Source: Seminavis robusta
Taxonomy: Eukaryota > Bacillariophyta > Bacillariophyceae > Naviculales > Naviculaceae
DNA: 64,000 nt
NCBI GenBank assembly: GCA_903772945.1
Contig: CAICTM010000367.1
Span: 1-64,000 of the forward strand
Direction of reading: 5' to 3'
Below, one piece after another: positions 32,619-43,674 of the stretch. A program made the translations under genes and the position numbers. Numbering within the stretch: the stretch's first letter is position 1; every line of letters begins with the position of its first letter. The notes under the pieces were generated by a model. The model did not search any database, had not been told where the DNA came from, and worked only from the letters and a program-made list of their open reading frames with translations.

Positions 32619-35242
32619 ATGAGCAGTGAGACAGAAGCAAAAGGCGGCCACAAAGACGAACCAACGAAGCAAATAGATCGTAGTGTAAGCATACAAGACA
32701 GCAGCAATGAACTGGAGCAGGATGCCGAAAGGAAAAGAAAAAATTTGAGTGTCACACAGAGTGGTACCAATCTGCTGGCCGACATTGCCAATTCCTTGGA
32801 GATTCCTCAGAATTTGGATGATACCGAACAGGCAGTAGCACGCTTTGATGTGTCGCCCTTTCGGCTCTGGCTTCTCTTTCAGTCTGTTGACGAGAACCAA
32901 GACGGATACATCATGAAGCAAGAGCTGGTTCATGCACTGGCGTCGGCATCGACCACCAACAAGAATGGAGAAAACGTAGCACCTGCGAAGGCTGCGCCTT
33001 TGTCTCAACAATCTGAGCAGACTGAGGGTGAAGAAGGTTTGGAGGAGATCATGCCTCTGCAAGATATCAGGGCCCTGGACGAACTCTTTGATCGAGTGAT
33101 TTGCAAAGATGACCACCCTTCATACAGCGCCAGCGAGACTACGATTGATGACGACGGAGAAACACAAGAGTACAACAATTGCATCCCAGTTCAGTCTGTC
33201 GGAATATCCTTTCCTCAGTTTTGCCGAATCATACGCTATTTATGGCTTCAGCAACTGATGATTCCAGAACTTGATAGTGACGACGCGGATGACAATGGAA
33301 ACGGTTATGCCTTTGAATATATCGACTATGCTCCCGGCTACCATCGGCACAAGCAAGTGTCAGGCAGTGTGTCAGAGAAACAAACACGTGATTTCTTTAT
33401 TGCGCCACGGCATGGTCTAGCACGCATGCGGTGGATAGATGTGCCTTCAGGAACATTTGTAGGCTTTGCTGCTCCCGCTACAACTCAAACCGCCGACAAT
33501 CCACGCCGATCTCAAAAAGAATCCTTTCGGATTACCATGTTACGCCTGGCCGTCAAATATCGGTTCCATCCAACTTCGATTGAAGATGCCATCGACTTGG
33601 AAAATCAAGAACCCAAGGTCAACTCATTTGAGCACTCTTTGCTCGATCTTGGCAAGTTCAACTGCGGGACTCTCTCGTGGCTTCGCCACGCGGGCGATGG
33701 CTACGAGGCCCCTGATGTTGATGCTCCCAGTTTTCAAAAGCTTGGGGATTGGGCTTTGGACGCTGAGATGAGTCGAAAACAAGGAGCGACATTGGCTACT
33801 CCAACCAATACTAATTACAATTCCATGGGAAGTCTGCGAAGCATACCCAAACCGGCAAAAGCTGTGCGAGCTAGCAGTACACACAGCTTTCATAGCTATC
33901 AAAGAGAAGCGGCTATCCAGGGAAGGATTTCCAATGTTCCAGACTTTATCATTGCCGAAGGAGAGGATGATATAAATGTCAACGAGGGCAGGCATTATTT
34001 CATCACGGTTCCCATGTTCGAGCTGAGTCGGAGATCCAAGACTTCCTTGGACCTGTACAATGAAGCATCAGAACTCCTTCCTGTGATGCAGGTTCAACCA
34101 CTCACTATCGAAGTGAACGAGGCAACGCTGGGGATGTTTGTTGCCTCCCTCCCTGATGCCAATCTGGTCGTCACTTGCTCTACTAAATGGAGACCCACCC
34201 GTATCAAGCCCGTCCGATTTAATAACAACGGGGACAGAAATGCATCACGGAGGCACTTTTTCTCTTATAAGAATACCAACACAGCAACTTCGGTTCCTCC
34301 CTACCAGTACGGAAGCATTGACCCAAACAGTAGCAACAGCGATAGCAGTGGTGATAGTGGTGGCAGCGACGATCCTTGGATTGCGGATATGCTTCAAGAC
34401 GAAAAGTTGTCGCTCGAGCGCGTTAAGAACTTGCTCAAGAAGAGGCACAGCATTCAAAGGCATCGCAACAGCAATTGGCTCATGCACGCAATCTTGGACG
34501 CTGTAGTTGACAACCTTGTCCCGATCTCCAAGATCTACGAAGCCCAGTTACAGCGCATGTCCAACCGTTTGTTTGAGCTGCAAGAGAAGCTGAGCAAACG
34601 GGATGTAAAGGAGATGATCGTCATGAAGCGAGATTTGGAATGGCTGCAACACGAGATCCGCCCGTTTGCTCGCGTTATCCGACATTTGATCGACGACCGT
34701 AACATTGGAATTGAAGTGACGCATTACCTGGAAGATATTGAGGACAATCTCATGAGGACGCTCGAGCAACTGTCTTCCTTTGCAGACGAATGCGTAACTC
34801 TCAAGGATGAGTACAACGCCTACTCGGACCGTCGCACCAATGACATTCTCTACATCTTGACGCTAGTTACAACGTTGATCGTCCCAGGTACAGTATCAAG
34901 CGAAACAAAAAGAGAGACTGGTGGTGAAAAGGCCAACGACGTTCTTGCTGACTAACCTTGTTTGCATTTCTCCACTCAGGACAATTCTTCACCGGATATT
35001 ACGTACGCACCGACGGTCTTGCCTCGAGAGCAATGAATGCATCTTGCTTGTCTAAAATATCTTTGTTTATCCTTGCACAGGGGATGAACTTTATCGACCC
35101 TGAAACTGAGTTGCCGGCACTTCCTCTCCTCAATCAGGGCGGTTGGGGCGTTTTCTCATTTTGGTGCATAAGCTTAGCAGGAACTGCCATGGTCGCACTA
35201 ATGATGTACAGATACGGGTTCTTGCAGAAAGAAATCGCTTAG
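32619..35242 (+). CDS. EF-hand CorA-type divalent cation transporter
   Basis: Exons 32619-34887, 34980-35002 and 35081-35242 give 817 residues. The 23-nt middle exon encodes most of GQFFTGYY and places the selectivity motif GMN at residues 765-767, exactly where CorA/Mrs2 channels have it (first span about 746-763, second about 786-808 ending MMYRYGF). A long helical stalk (about 630-745) precedes the spans, as in CorA. The N-terminal part is unusual: an EF-hand-like loop, DENQDGYIMKQE (about residue 90), in a calcium-sensor-like region, then large Ser/Asp-rich insertions. The protein likely carries Mg2+ or another divalent ion through a pentamer. Calcium control through the EF-hand is inference. 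The compartment is unknown; no clear presequence is seen. Confidence 0.9.
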
Positions 35243-35423
35243 ACAGCTGGCTGGATGACTACTGCTTCTATGAATAGCTGGTGCGTTTTCAGCAAGGTCT
35301 GTTTGTGTAGTTTTGAGTTGACATAGAACTAGATCGTTTATATAATAATGTATTCTAAGGTCTTGTGTTCCCCGTTTGTATTTTCAGCCTACAGAGAGTC
35401 ACCGTGCCTGTGTTGCATGCACC

Positions 35424-36071
35424 TCAGAATGGGGCAAAAGGATCGGAAGCGTAGGCATGCTCTGGCTGCTGCTCCTGCTTCTTTTGTACCGGTACCGGTG
35501 CTCGTTGAGATTGCTCCACGTCATCGGCTGCCCCCGTTCGTCGCTTGCAGCCAAAAATGAAGGAAAAGCGACCTTGCTTACGGGTGGATGGCGGGCCCGT
35601 TTTTTGTTGCTTCTTCTTCATGCTGGCAGCCTTGGGAGAACCACGCTTGGAAGCCATGTGGTCTGCTAATCCAGTCAGCTTCAAGTTATTTGCCAATGTC
35701 TTGAGTTCTTCCTTTGTATTAGAGTTCATGCGCTTTCGCTTTGGCAGGGTCGCAAAGAGAATGTAGTCCAAGCACAACTCAAAAGCCTCGGGCGAGACAC
35801 CCTCGAGGCGATAAGCAGCTGCATGGATCTTCTGCCAAGGAAGCGCAGCCAGCTTATGAAAGACGCAAGATTTTAATACAAAACAGCTTCCAGAAACCTC
35901 CAATTGTAGGTCCTTGCTCATGTCTTCTGGGTAGTAGGTGGTCACTGGATCCATTGTTGGCAAGGATTCGTTGGAAGAGCTGAAGGAGTCGGATCGTTCA
36001 GGGCTGTAGTGTTGGCCTTGGTGATGGAAAGGTCCTTCTGAGAATGTAATGAGCATGGCGGTGGATGTCAT
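35424..36071 (-). CDS. BTB/POZ-like domain protein
   Basis: The 215-residue single-exon protein has a BTB-like core at about 55-140. Its pattern is LEVSGSCFVLKSCVFHKL, LPWQKIH, YRLEGVSPEAFELCLDYI, TLP, then EELKTLANNLKLTGLADHM. This fits the potassium-channel tetramerisation/BTB fold, in which a beta-strand pair, an Arg/Leu-containing strand and a helix with Pro-x-x-Phe are typical. BTB domains dimerise or tetramerise, often as adaptors for cullin-3 ubiquitin ligases or transcription factors. The C terminus is basic and Gln-rich with no second domain. It converges with the CorA gene, only about 180 bases away. Confidence 0.65.
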   Translation of the reverse strand: MTSTAMLITFSEGPFHHQGQHYSPERSDSFSSSNESLPTMDPVTTYYPEDMSKDLQLEVSGSCFVLKSCVFHKLAALPWQKIHAAAYRLEGVSPEAFELCLDYILFATLPKRKRMNSNTKEELKTLANNLKLTGLADHMASKRGSPKAASMKKKQQKTGPPSTRKQGRFSFIFGCKRRTGAADDVEQSQRAPVPVQKKQEQQPEHAYASDPFAPF

Positions 36072-37223
36072 TTCTTCTAAGATTTTGTTTGTGAGCGTGG
36101 AAGCAAAGTAGTGATCGTCGGAGTTGTTTCGCTGTGATTTTTTGGATTTGTGAGACTGATGAAATGATGAGACTGGATCTGATGGCCAAAATACTCACAG
36201 GCAACTTACGTAATGGGACGTTGGGACTCTCCGTCCAATGCACTCTTTCATGTACTCACATCTTCCGTGTGTTTTATCTGACGGAACTCATCAGAAACCA
36301 GAAAGAGGTGCGAGTTTCAAAGAGCCATCGAGCGGTTGATGGGAGTGAAATCGAGTCACACCAATCTATGTGACAGAATTTGGTGGTATCAGACTAAAAG
36401 CGGAGGTGACAAGTGATACGGTTACTTAGAAGATCTGACTACCACGAGTGAATTACCTCTGAACGAGTGCGGCGACAACAGCTCCCACACTCCGACGGCA
36501 ACAAATTTTGTAACATGAACCAGTCGTTGGTCCCCAGTCAGCTCCTTGGCTAAAGTGGCTGAACTCTTTGTTGGCGGGAAACAAGTCGTACTGTGTAGAA
36601 GTCTTATGGATAAACGGGTGATAGACGAGTGAATGATATCGTAGATATTGAGCGACGACTTTTAATCTCTAACATGCATCAGAGGCCGGATAAAGTACTA
36701 GTAGAAGTAAGGCAAGGTAGCTATTGCTTGCACTCGTCCTGCCTGGTACTTCGCTCTTTATCCACTTGCTATTACTGGTTGTAGCTAGCTAGTATCATAC
36801 TATTATGGTGTCAATTGAAAAAAGTTTAGGATCCAGCCACATGCATTTATTATTTGTGGATTGGTACTGCGTAGTATGTTTGGTCAAGTCATTTGCTACT
36901 GGTGTACCAGTACTAGTACCATACCGGTACTACTACCGGTACCAGTACATGTACTGGTACCTGGTAGCGGGGTATGGTATTGCATAGTCTCAGTTACTAT
37001 CCGTAACCTTACGATACCGATAGGGATAACCGTAACCATAACCGAGAGCAAGGTGATCTATCTTGTAAATGACACAAGCAATGACCAAATTCCACGATCC
37101 TTCTTTTTGAAAGGATTGATTCAGAAAGGGTGGCAATTCCATTCACTTTTCTTGCTGCTCTTGCTTGTCAACTAATAGCTAGAGTGGAAGAAGTACAGGT
37201 AAACAGTTATTGGAATCAAGAGC
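36072..37223. other. Intergenic region with dense palindromes
   Basis: About 1.15 kb without a supported gene, between divergent starts (BTB minus, mutase fusion plus). It contains a CTAGCTAG run at about 36784-36792 and the GTAC-rich palindrome cluster at 36901-36965. Confidence 0.5.
36938..36961. repeat. 24-bp perfect palindrome
   Basis: The left half is GGTACCAGTACA and the right half is its exact reverse complement, with no loop. It is the longest perfect member of a GTAC/ACCGGT palindrome cluster spanning 36901-36965, about 260 bases upstream of the mutase-fusion start codon. Confidence 0.85.
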
Positions 37224-40200
37224 ATGGTGAAGACTCAGCAAAAGAATGGATCATCCCCGCAAGGCGGTGTAGGAGGTGGAGGCCGATCCATCCCAACTTG
37301 CTTCATGTCCATGGTCATTGTTATACTACTTTTGGGCCAACTTTTTCTCTATCGCAACTGTCAACAACAAGTGGGAAGTGCTCTTCTCGAGAGCTACACG
37401 GCCTCTTTTAGCCAACTGGCGGCATCTGTAGGCTTATCATCCAGCACAGGTAGTGGTAGCTCTCCTGGAGAAGGAGGTATTCTCGCGGGGCACTACGACG
37501 TTTGCATCGCTGGAGCTGGCCTCTCCGGAGCCGTGTTGGCAGAACGGTATGCCTCTCAGTTGGGGCACAAGGTCCTGGTAGTGGAGAAGAGAGCCCATAT
37601 TGGTGGAAATTGCTTCGATTATATTGATGTAAGTCAGGAAAAATGGAGTTGCTCGATTGAATGGATAATGATTTGTCTACTAACCTACCGCCCTTGGGTA
37701 ACATTTTATCAAATCATTTCAGAAAGATACTGGAGTCCGTGTGTCTCAGTACGGGGCTCATTTGTTTCACACTTATTTTGATGACGTGTGGGACTATGTG
37801 CAGAAATTTGGTCCTTGGACACCCTATGAACACAAAGTGAGAGGCATTGTCAATGGCAAAGACGTGCCAATTCCTGTCAATATCGAAACTGTCAATATCC
37901 TCTTTGACCTCAACATCCAATCGCAAGAAGAAATGGACGAATGGCTCAAGAAAGAACAAATACCCAACGACAATCCACAAAACTCGGAGGAAGTGGCGCT
38001 CTCAAGGGTGGGCAAGCGATTGTATGAACTCATCTTCAAACCATACACATTCAAGCAATGGAACAAGTATCCCGTGGAATTGGGACCAGAAGTCCTGCAG
38101 AGAATCCCTGTCAGAAACAACTGGGATGAACGGTACTTTTCCGACCCTCATCAGGCACTGCCAACCAACGGGTATACCTCGCTGTTCGAAAACATGTTCA
38201 AATCACAACACATCACTGTCCTTACCAACACGGACTATTTCCAAATACGAGACAAAGTTTCCTGTGGAAAACACTACTTTAGCGGGCCCATTGATGCCTA
38301 CTTTGCCGAGCAAAAGTTGCCCAAACTGGAGTATCGGTCTTTGGAATTCGAACGGAAGGTCGAGGAAAACACCCAATTCTTCCAACAAGCCTTTGTGGTC
38401 AATCATCCGCAAGACAACGACGATTACACTCGGATTGTAGAGTACAAGCATTTGTACAACCAATCGCATTTGCCGCATACGGTGTACTTCATTGAACGAT
38501 CGAAAGATGGAGGAGAGCCGTACTATCCAGTCCCCAATAAACGCAACAAGGATCTGTTCAAACAGTACCAGAACCTGGCCAAGAAGGAAGAAAAAACCAA
38601 AAACGTTAGCTTTGTCGGGCGATTGGCCAACTACAAGTACTTCAACATGGACCAAGCCATCAATAATGCGCTTGAACTGTTTACCAAGGATACGGGGATT
38701 GCGTACACAATGTCCTCGCTACCTGTCAAGTCAGAAATCAAGGCCGTGGAACCTCAAAACCAGGCTATGGAACGATTGCAATTTTCTCCGGCAGTCCCAG
38801 CGGATCAACGTCTGTACCCGGATTGGCGGCAAGCCGTGGATTGTTCTGCCTGGGACAACATGTGCGCCAGCCTCAAACAGCTCGAAAACAAGTACAAAGA
38901 CTATCCCTTCCCGCTTGGACGCAAAGTCAAAAACAAGAATCTGTTCAAGTTCAAGCCACTGGGAGAGATCCCTGAAGATTGGAAGCCCAGTCTCCACGTC
39001 AACAACTCACTGGATCTGCCGCCGCCCCGAAAGATTGAGTACATTTATCCAACAGAAGTCCCACTGACGGAAAAGGAAAAATGCATGGAGAATGCCAAAT
39101 CCAGCACCTGGCAGGAACAAGTACGTCAGCTGTTGGAGTCAAGGCTGAAGCGAGAAGAAGTGACCAACATGGTCGCCTTTACCATTTCAGACTACAATTA
39201 TGCTTTTGACATGATACATGATATCTTTGAGATGAACGATAACGTTGTGGGGTTTGAAAATGCATTCTTCATGGTGGTGTTGGATCAAGAAACTTTGGAA
39301 CTTTGCTGTCGTTATGGATACCCTGTTGTTGCATGGCCAAGTGTCAAGCCAGAGTCGTCCGAGGAGCTCAAGCATGCTGTCGCCAACACAAAGTTTGAGG
39401 TGTCCTTGGAGCTGGTCAAGCTCGAATATGACTTCTTCTTCTACGAAATGGACGTTTGGTTTGTCAAGTCGCCCAAAGCGGTGATCAAGGAATACCACAA
39501 AGATCCCGAGCACGACTTTTTGGTATCTTCGCACCAGAATTGCCCCATGTGTATGAACATTGGGGTGTACAGTGTCACAGCAAATGAAAACACCAAGGAA
39601 TACTTTGAATTGAACATTCTCATGGCCAAAGAGTCTCCAGGGACGCATGACCAGTGGATTATGGGCCAGCTGCAGCATTTGGCGGATCAGTACCGCGCAG
39701 GACAAAAACCAATGAAATTTGAGGGCCGCTGGTTCCCACCTCCCGAAACTAACCCGCCCCCAATGAATTACCCCGTCCGCGCCGGTTTTTACAGCGCCCA
39801 AGAGATAGTGGCAAATGAGCGTCCCGTACCAACACAGCAAACGTACGCTATTCATACCTTAGCCGGCGGTCCTCTGAAGAAGCCACATGGCAAGAAGATA
39901 ATGGCCAAGGAGTTGGGTGCTTGGTATGGATTCGATGGACCCAATGGCGATGGCGGTTACTACCGTCGCACGGGGGAACGTCGTCGCTATCTTTGGATGG
40001 ATGGTCACATGCCAAATACATACAACACGGTTCAAAACTGGGAGTGGGCCGGTTGGGAATCGGGACTTTTTCATGATGTTGGGTCGGTGAAATACACTAT
40101 GGCCACACTGTTGGCACTGGCACGTCGAACTGGGCGCATTTTTGTGATGCCCAAGATTCATGCAGACCACGGTGTTCACTACCTTTGGACGATTCTAGAT

Positions 40201-40746
40201 TTTGAAACCGTCGAGGAAATGGGCATCGACTACCGAGAAACTAACTTTCCTCACAACCCCAAGTCCTGGCATCGCGAAGGTGAGCCCTTCCAAAGCGTGG
40301 CACGCACTGCCTTGGGTTCCATCAAGGACTCGGGGCAAGAGAGAACCATGTATGTTCAGTATCCTAACAAGGCCACCGTCTTTGGTGGAGACGATGCGAC
40401 CGAGGGCAAAGTCAAAGCGTGGAAGTTTGAAAGGGACATTGAAGAAAGCACCGCGCTGGATGCTTGGTGGGCCCTTCACACAGCCATCCGCAAAGTCGAT
40501 TCGGCAGAATTGCTGCTGGTCAATCCGCACTATATCACTGGAAACTATGCGAGGCGGATGGAAATCCTTCGCAAGACGCCGGGTGCAAAGATGTCGGTAG
40601 CGGAAAAGGAGATCATGGAAGTTTACTCTAGGTTGCGGTGGTGTTTTGACCATGCTTTGCCCGTTGTCATATACGAGAACATTGTTGGCCGTAGTTCCTC
40701 TGAGTATGATTGTCATGGGAAGGGTAAGCCGATTGAAGAACTTTGA
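37224..40746 (+). CDS. UDP-galactopyranose mutase fused to a glycosyltransferase
   Basis: Exons 37224-37628 and 37723-40746 (94-nt GT-AG intron) give 1142 residues. A membrane anchor (about 28-44) makes this a type II protein, probably in the Golgi. Residues 91-480 are a UDP-galactopyranose mutase (Glf family): FAD-binding YDVCIAGAGLSGAVLAERYA, VVEKRAHIGGNC, YGAHLFHT, KPYTFKQWNKYP, RIPVRNNWD, GPIDAYF and FVGRLANYKYFNMD. Mutases convert UDP-galactopyranose to UDP-galactofuranose with reduced FAD. Residues about 625-790 resemble nucleotide-diphospho-sugar transferases of the GT77 type (SDYNYAF, LVKLEYDFFFYEMDVWF, with EMD where DxD is usual, then MNIGVYSV and HDQWIM). The last about 280 residues (YLWMDGHMP, ALARRTGRIFVMPKI) resemble the C-terminal region found after such transferases. 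The fusion suggests galactofuranose, or another furanose, made and transferred by one polypeptide. Confidence 0.88.
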
Positions 40747-41279
40747 TCAGATCAATAGATTGTACTGTATTTATCCACTGGTAGATTATTCAGGATTACT
40801 CTACTAGTTTGGAAACCTCTATTTTAAAGTAGGTTGCTCCAAACTTCCCGATGCAGATCCCTGGGGCCACATGACATTGTGACATTGTCCCGTGGACAGC
40901 CAACCTTGCCCTCGCAGCCATTTCAGAATCTTCAGATGGTCATTCCAGCAGCAGACAAATTCTAAGCCCCCAGCAACCTGAACAACGTGACGCTATAGTG
41001 ACACAATATCGTTACATGAAGCTAAAGTGCGTACTGTTCTATGTGCCGGGAAGCTATGGTACCGGTACTACACAACCTCAGAACAAAGCAAAAGCGTATC
41101 ACGGTATTGAGCAGACGGTTGGCTTTTTCCTTGTACGGTATTAATAGTCTACCGGTACCCCACTTCATTCAGAGGCTCGGCTCGCTGAACTTGAATGCCA
41201 GCCAGTCCATGTCTTGCACTGGCAGAGATCCTCTAGAGCTGGGTTTTCTATTTTCGCTTTTTGGTTTGTGTAGCTATGT
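40747..41279. other. Convergent intergenic region
   Basis: Between the stop codons of the mutase fusion (plus) and the kinase (minus). It holds scattered GGTACCGGTAC-type palindromes (about 41059 and 41152) and no recognisable gene. Confidence 0.5.
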
Positions 41280-42264
41280 TCAAACGCTTTCCACAATGAC
41301 ATTGGCATACTTTTCCGACGGTGCTACAATGTCCATGTTGGGCGCGTCATTGGCGTCAACTTTGGCTTCTGCGCCAGCTCTTCCAGGTCCCCAGTTTTTG
41401 ACCTTGGTCTCACTCCAATTTTCCAGACTGCGCTTTACGAGACGCTCTCGTTGATCATCCCTGCTGGGGCATTTGATGAACCATTGTTCATCCCAGAGTT
41501 TTTGCAGCGGTGCCCACCGTTCATCGTCTCCCCAGAGTAGGTAGAGCCCTTCTACAAAGACGATTTTGTGTTTGGTGGACAAGGTAACTCCACCAGGAAT
41601 AGGATCCGATATTTCACGACAATAGCTTGGTAGTTCCCCGCATCCTGCCTGTTTGGCTTTACTGAGAAGGTCGTAACATAGTTCCGCATTCATGGTCCAA
41701 GGAGCTCCTCGACGCTTCATGTAGTATACTCCATCCGGAGGGTCCAATTCTTGTAGCTCTGACTGCGAGTAGTGGAATCCATCCATTGGAAGCACTACGC
41801 AAAAGTCGTCACTATCACTTCCAAAGGATTTGTTGAGTCGTTCTGCCACCTTATTGGATGTTGTCGTCTTCCCTTTGGAATTGCAATGATGTGTGAGTGG
41901 TATGAAATAAGAGTATGCGGACAGGTGAGACGAGATGATTGTCTGGTTGACCATTCTTATCGTTGCCACCAATAATATCACAGATCTCACCTGACCCTGG
42001 ACCACCGGCAATACCAACCCAATACTGTGTTCCGTCGGGTGTATCCTTGAGTTCTTCTGCTTTTTTACGTAACCGCTCTACCAATTTGTCATAGTTCTGA
42101 TCCATGGTCGCCTCCGATAGAACAATTTGATGGCCTTGTTTGGTCGACCCTGGTGGTGGTGGTGTCAAGGAAAGCGCTGGTGATGACATCATGGTCAGAA
42201 TGTAGCAACAACAGATAATCAACGATAGTGGGTGTTTCGGATAATACATGGTATCAAAATACAC
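41280..42264 (-). CDS. PRK/uridine kinase-type P-loop kinase
   Basis: Exons 42264-41991 and 41872-41280 (118-nt intron) give 288 residues. The join completes the Walker A motif GGPGSGKTT at residues 87-95, split at its second-last Gly. The following VLPMDGFHYS is typical of the phosphoribulokinase/uridine kinase/pantothenate kinase superfamily, as are RRGAPWTMNAE (substrate loop), FDPIPG-like SDPIPGG, and IVFVEGLYLL (Walker B strand). This resembles eukaryotic and bacterial nucleoside/fructose kinase-like members (YFH7/FrcK type). The substrate is not determinable; uridine, pantothenate or a sugar are possible. The N terminus has a hydrophobic stretch (LSLIICCCYILTMMSS), perhaps a signal for the secretory route or plastid. 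It diverges from the 42535 gene across 270 bases. Confidence 0.85.
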
Positions 42265-42534
42265 ACTTCGAGAATTGTGAAAGCGTGAAGCCTGCGTGAT
42301 TTGTGTGTTTGTCTCTCTAGCTAGCTAGATCAGCAGCGACATGGATAGGAGAGAAGAAGGAACTTTGTTGCCCTTTGTTATCTTCCATATGCTTTCTTCG
42401 AAGATCTGAGTGACGTCATCAGTGGGAGATCTTTTGGTGGGGTTCTCAAATCTTTCTTTGCCTGACAAGCAGCAGCCATCACGCCACCCCTTTTTCACAA
42501 ACCTCTTTGTCCATTTTCTACAGAATAATGCACC
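42265..42534. promoter_or_regulatory. Short divergent promoter region
   Basis: This 270-base spacer separates the start codons of the kinase (minus) and the 42535 protein (plus), so it should serve both. It contains CTAGCTAGCTAG at about 42317-42328 and TGACGTCA at 42411-42418. Confidence 0.55.
42411..42418. promoter_or_regulatory. CRE-like TGACGTCA site
   Basis: A perfect palindromic bZIP/CRE site lies in the divergent promoter. In Phaeodactylum, CO2/cAMP-responsive elements with the TGACGT core are bound by bZIP factors. Whether this copy is functional is inference. Confidence 0.4.
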
Positions 42535-43674
42535 ATGATGCTACCAGCACTGAATAGATCGCTTCCTAGCAGAGTAGGGCACTGGCTCAAAGTTCGCCAG
42601 ACCTCTAGGAGCGGCCGCTTCCTGTCCTCCAAAACGATGGAAACCTTGACGCACACCAAAGAGACTACGAGTCCCGACGATTCGGCTCTTTCGATGCTCG
42701 GTTCTTCCCTCGATCTTCGTCGCTTTGATACTCTAGTCCATGCAGGGCCCATGGACTTTCGTGGCTACGTCCATGAGATTCCCAACCATGAGTTGGACTG
42801 GAACACCACAATTTTTTATACAGTCACAAATCCTGCCATCACAGCTCGCCTCCAAGAAAGATTTGGGAAACGACCACTATGGGCCGATTCCGTCATTGAA
42901 GCTGCTTGCGAGACGGCTCGGACGCTGCCACCCCAACAATATCATGTTCCATCCCCCATTATGGACTATATGACACGAGAATGCGAATTCAAAAACGAAC
43001 ATGCCGATGGAGGATTCATTGATCATCTCGATTTTTGCGCCGAATACACGACACGCTATTTTCCACAGGGATCCCCGCATGTGCTCTTTTTGCATTCCAT
43101 TTGCGGCGTCAATACCAATCTATTTCCATTGGAGTTTGACAAAATTCCGGATTTGAAAAGTCTCCTGACAGACCACGAATATTTGCACGTACAGGCATTC
43201 CCTGCCATGTTGCGATTGTTATTCATGGACGAAGTTTTGGGTGTCTTGTGGGATGAAGACGACGTCGTCGATCGAGTGGAAGGAGTGGAATTCTCGGCAT
43301 TCCATGGGACCAAACTGACATTGGTCGGTGAAGAATTCTGGATGCATTTGAACTACCATCTCATTCACTTGCTAGACTTTATGCCAACCCAAAACTTTGA
43401 TCGTTTTCTCAACGATCCGTTTGTCCGACTCTTCGTGAGGCTGCACGAATTCCTACGCAAACAAGATAAACTCTATGCCACTGTGCGATTGGATCGATTG
43501 GGACAGGTAGAAGGCATGACGGCTCCAAACGAAACTCTGCCAACATGGGATCACCTACTCTCCAGGCTAGACGCAGATGAGGTCGCAAAGGCACACGAAC
43601 AATTACGAGCACAGCTTCGACGATACTCCAAAGCCATTGATCACGATCTGGCGTACGAGATTCTCTGGAAATAA
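42535..43674 (+). CDS. Conserved-looking protein of unknown function
   Basis: Single exon, 379 residues. The first about 35 residues are rich in Arg/Ser/Leu with no acidic residues, resembling a mitochondrial (or plastid stromal) presequence. The remainder is globular and rich in His, Asp and aromatic residues, for example GGFIDHLDFCAEYTTRYFP, HVLFLHSICGVNTNLFP, DHEYLHVQAFPAMLRLLFMD and FWMHLNYHLIHLLDF. Alternating His/Asp could bind metal, but I recognise no family and see no membrane span. It shares a promoter region with the P-loop kinase. Confidence 0.75.
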   Translation: MMLPALNRSLPSRVGHWLKVRQTSRSGRFLSSKTMETLTHTKETTSPDDSALSMLGSSLDLRRFDTLVHAGPMDFRGYVHEIPNHELDWNTTIFYTVTNPAITARLQERFGKRPLWADSVIEAACETARTLPPQQYHVPSPIMDYMTRECEFKNEHADGGFIDHLDFCAEYTTRYFPQGSPHVLFLHSICGVNTNLFPLEFDKIPDLKSLLTDHEYLHVQAFPAMLRLLFMDEVLGVLWDEDDVVDRVEGVEFSAFHGTKLTLVGEEFWMHLNYHLIHLLDFMPTQNFDRFLNDPFVRLFVRLHEFLRKQDKLYATVRLDRLGQVEGMTAPNETLPTWDHLLSRLDADEVAKAHEQLRAQLRRYSKAIDHDLAYEILWK

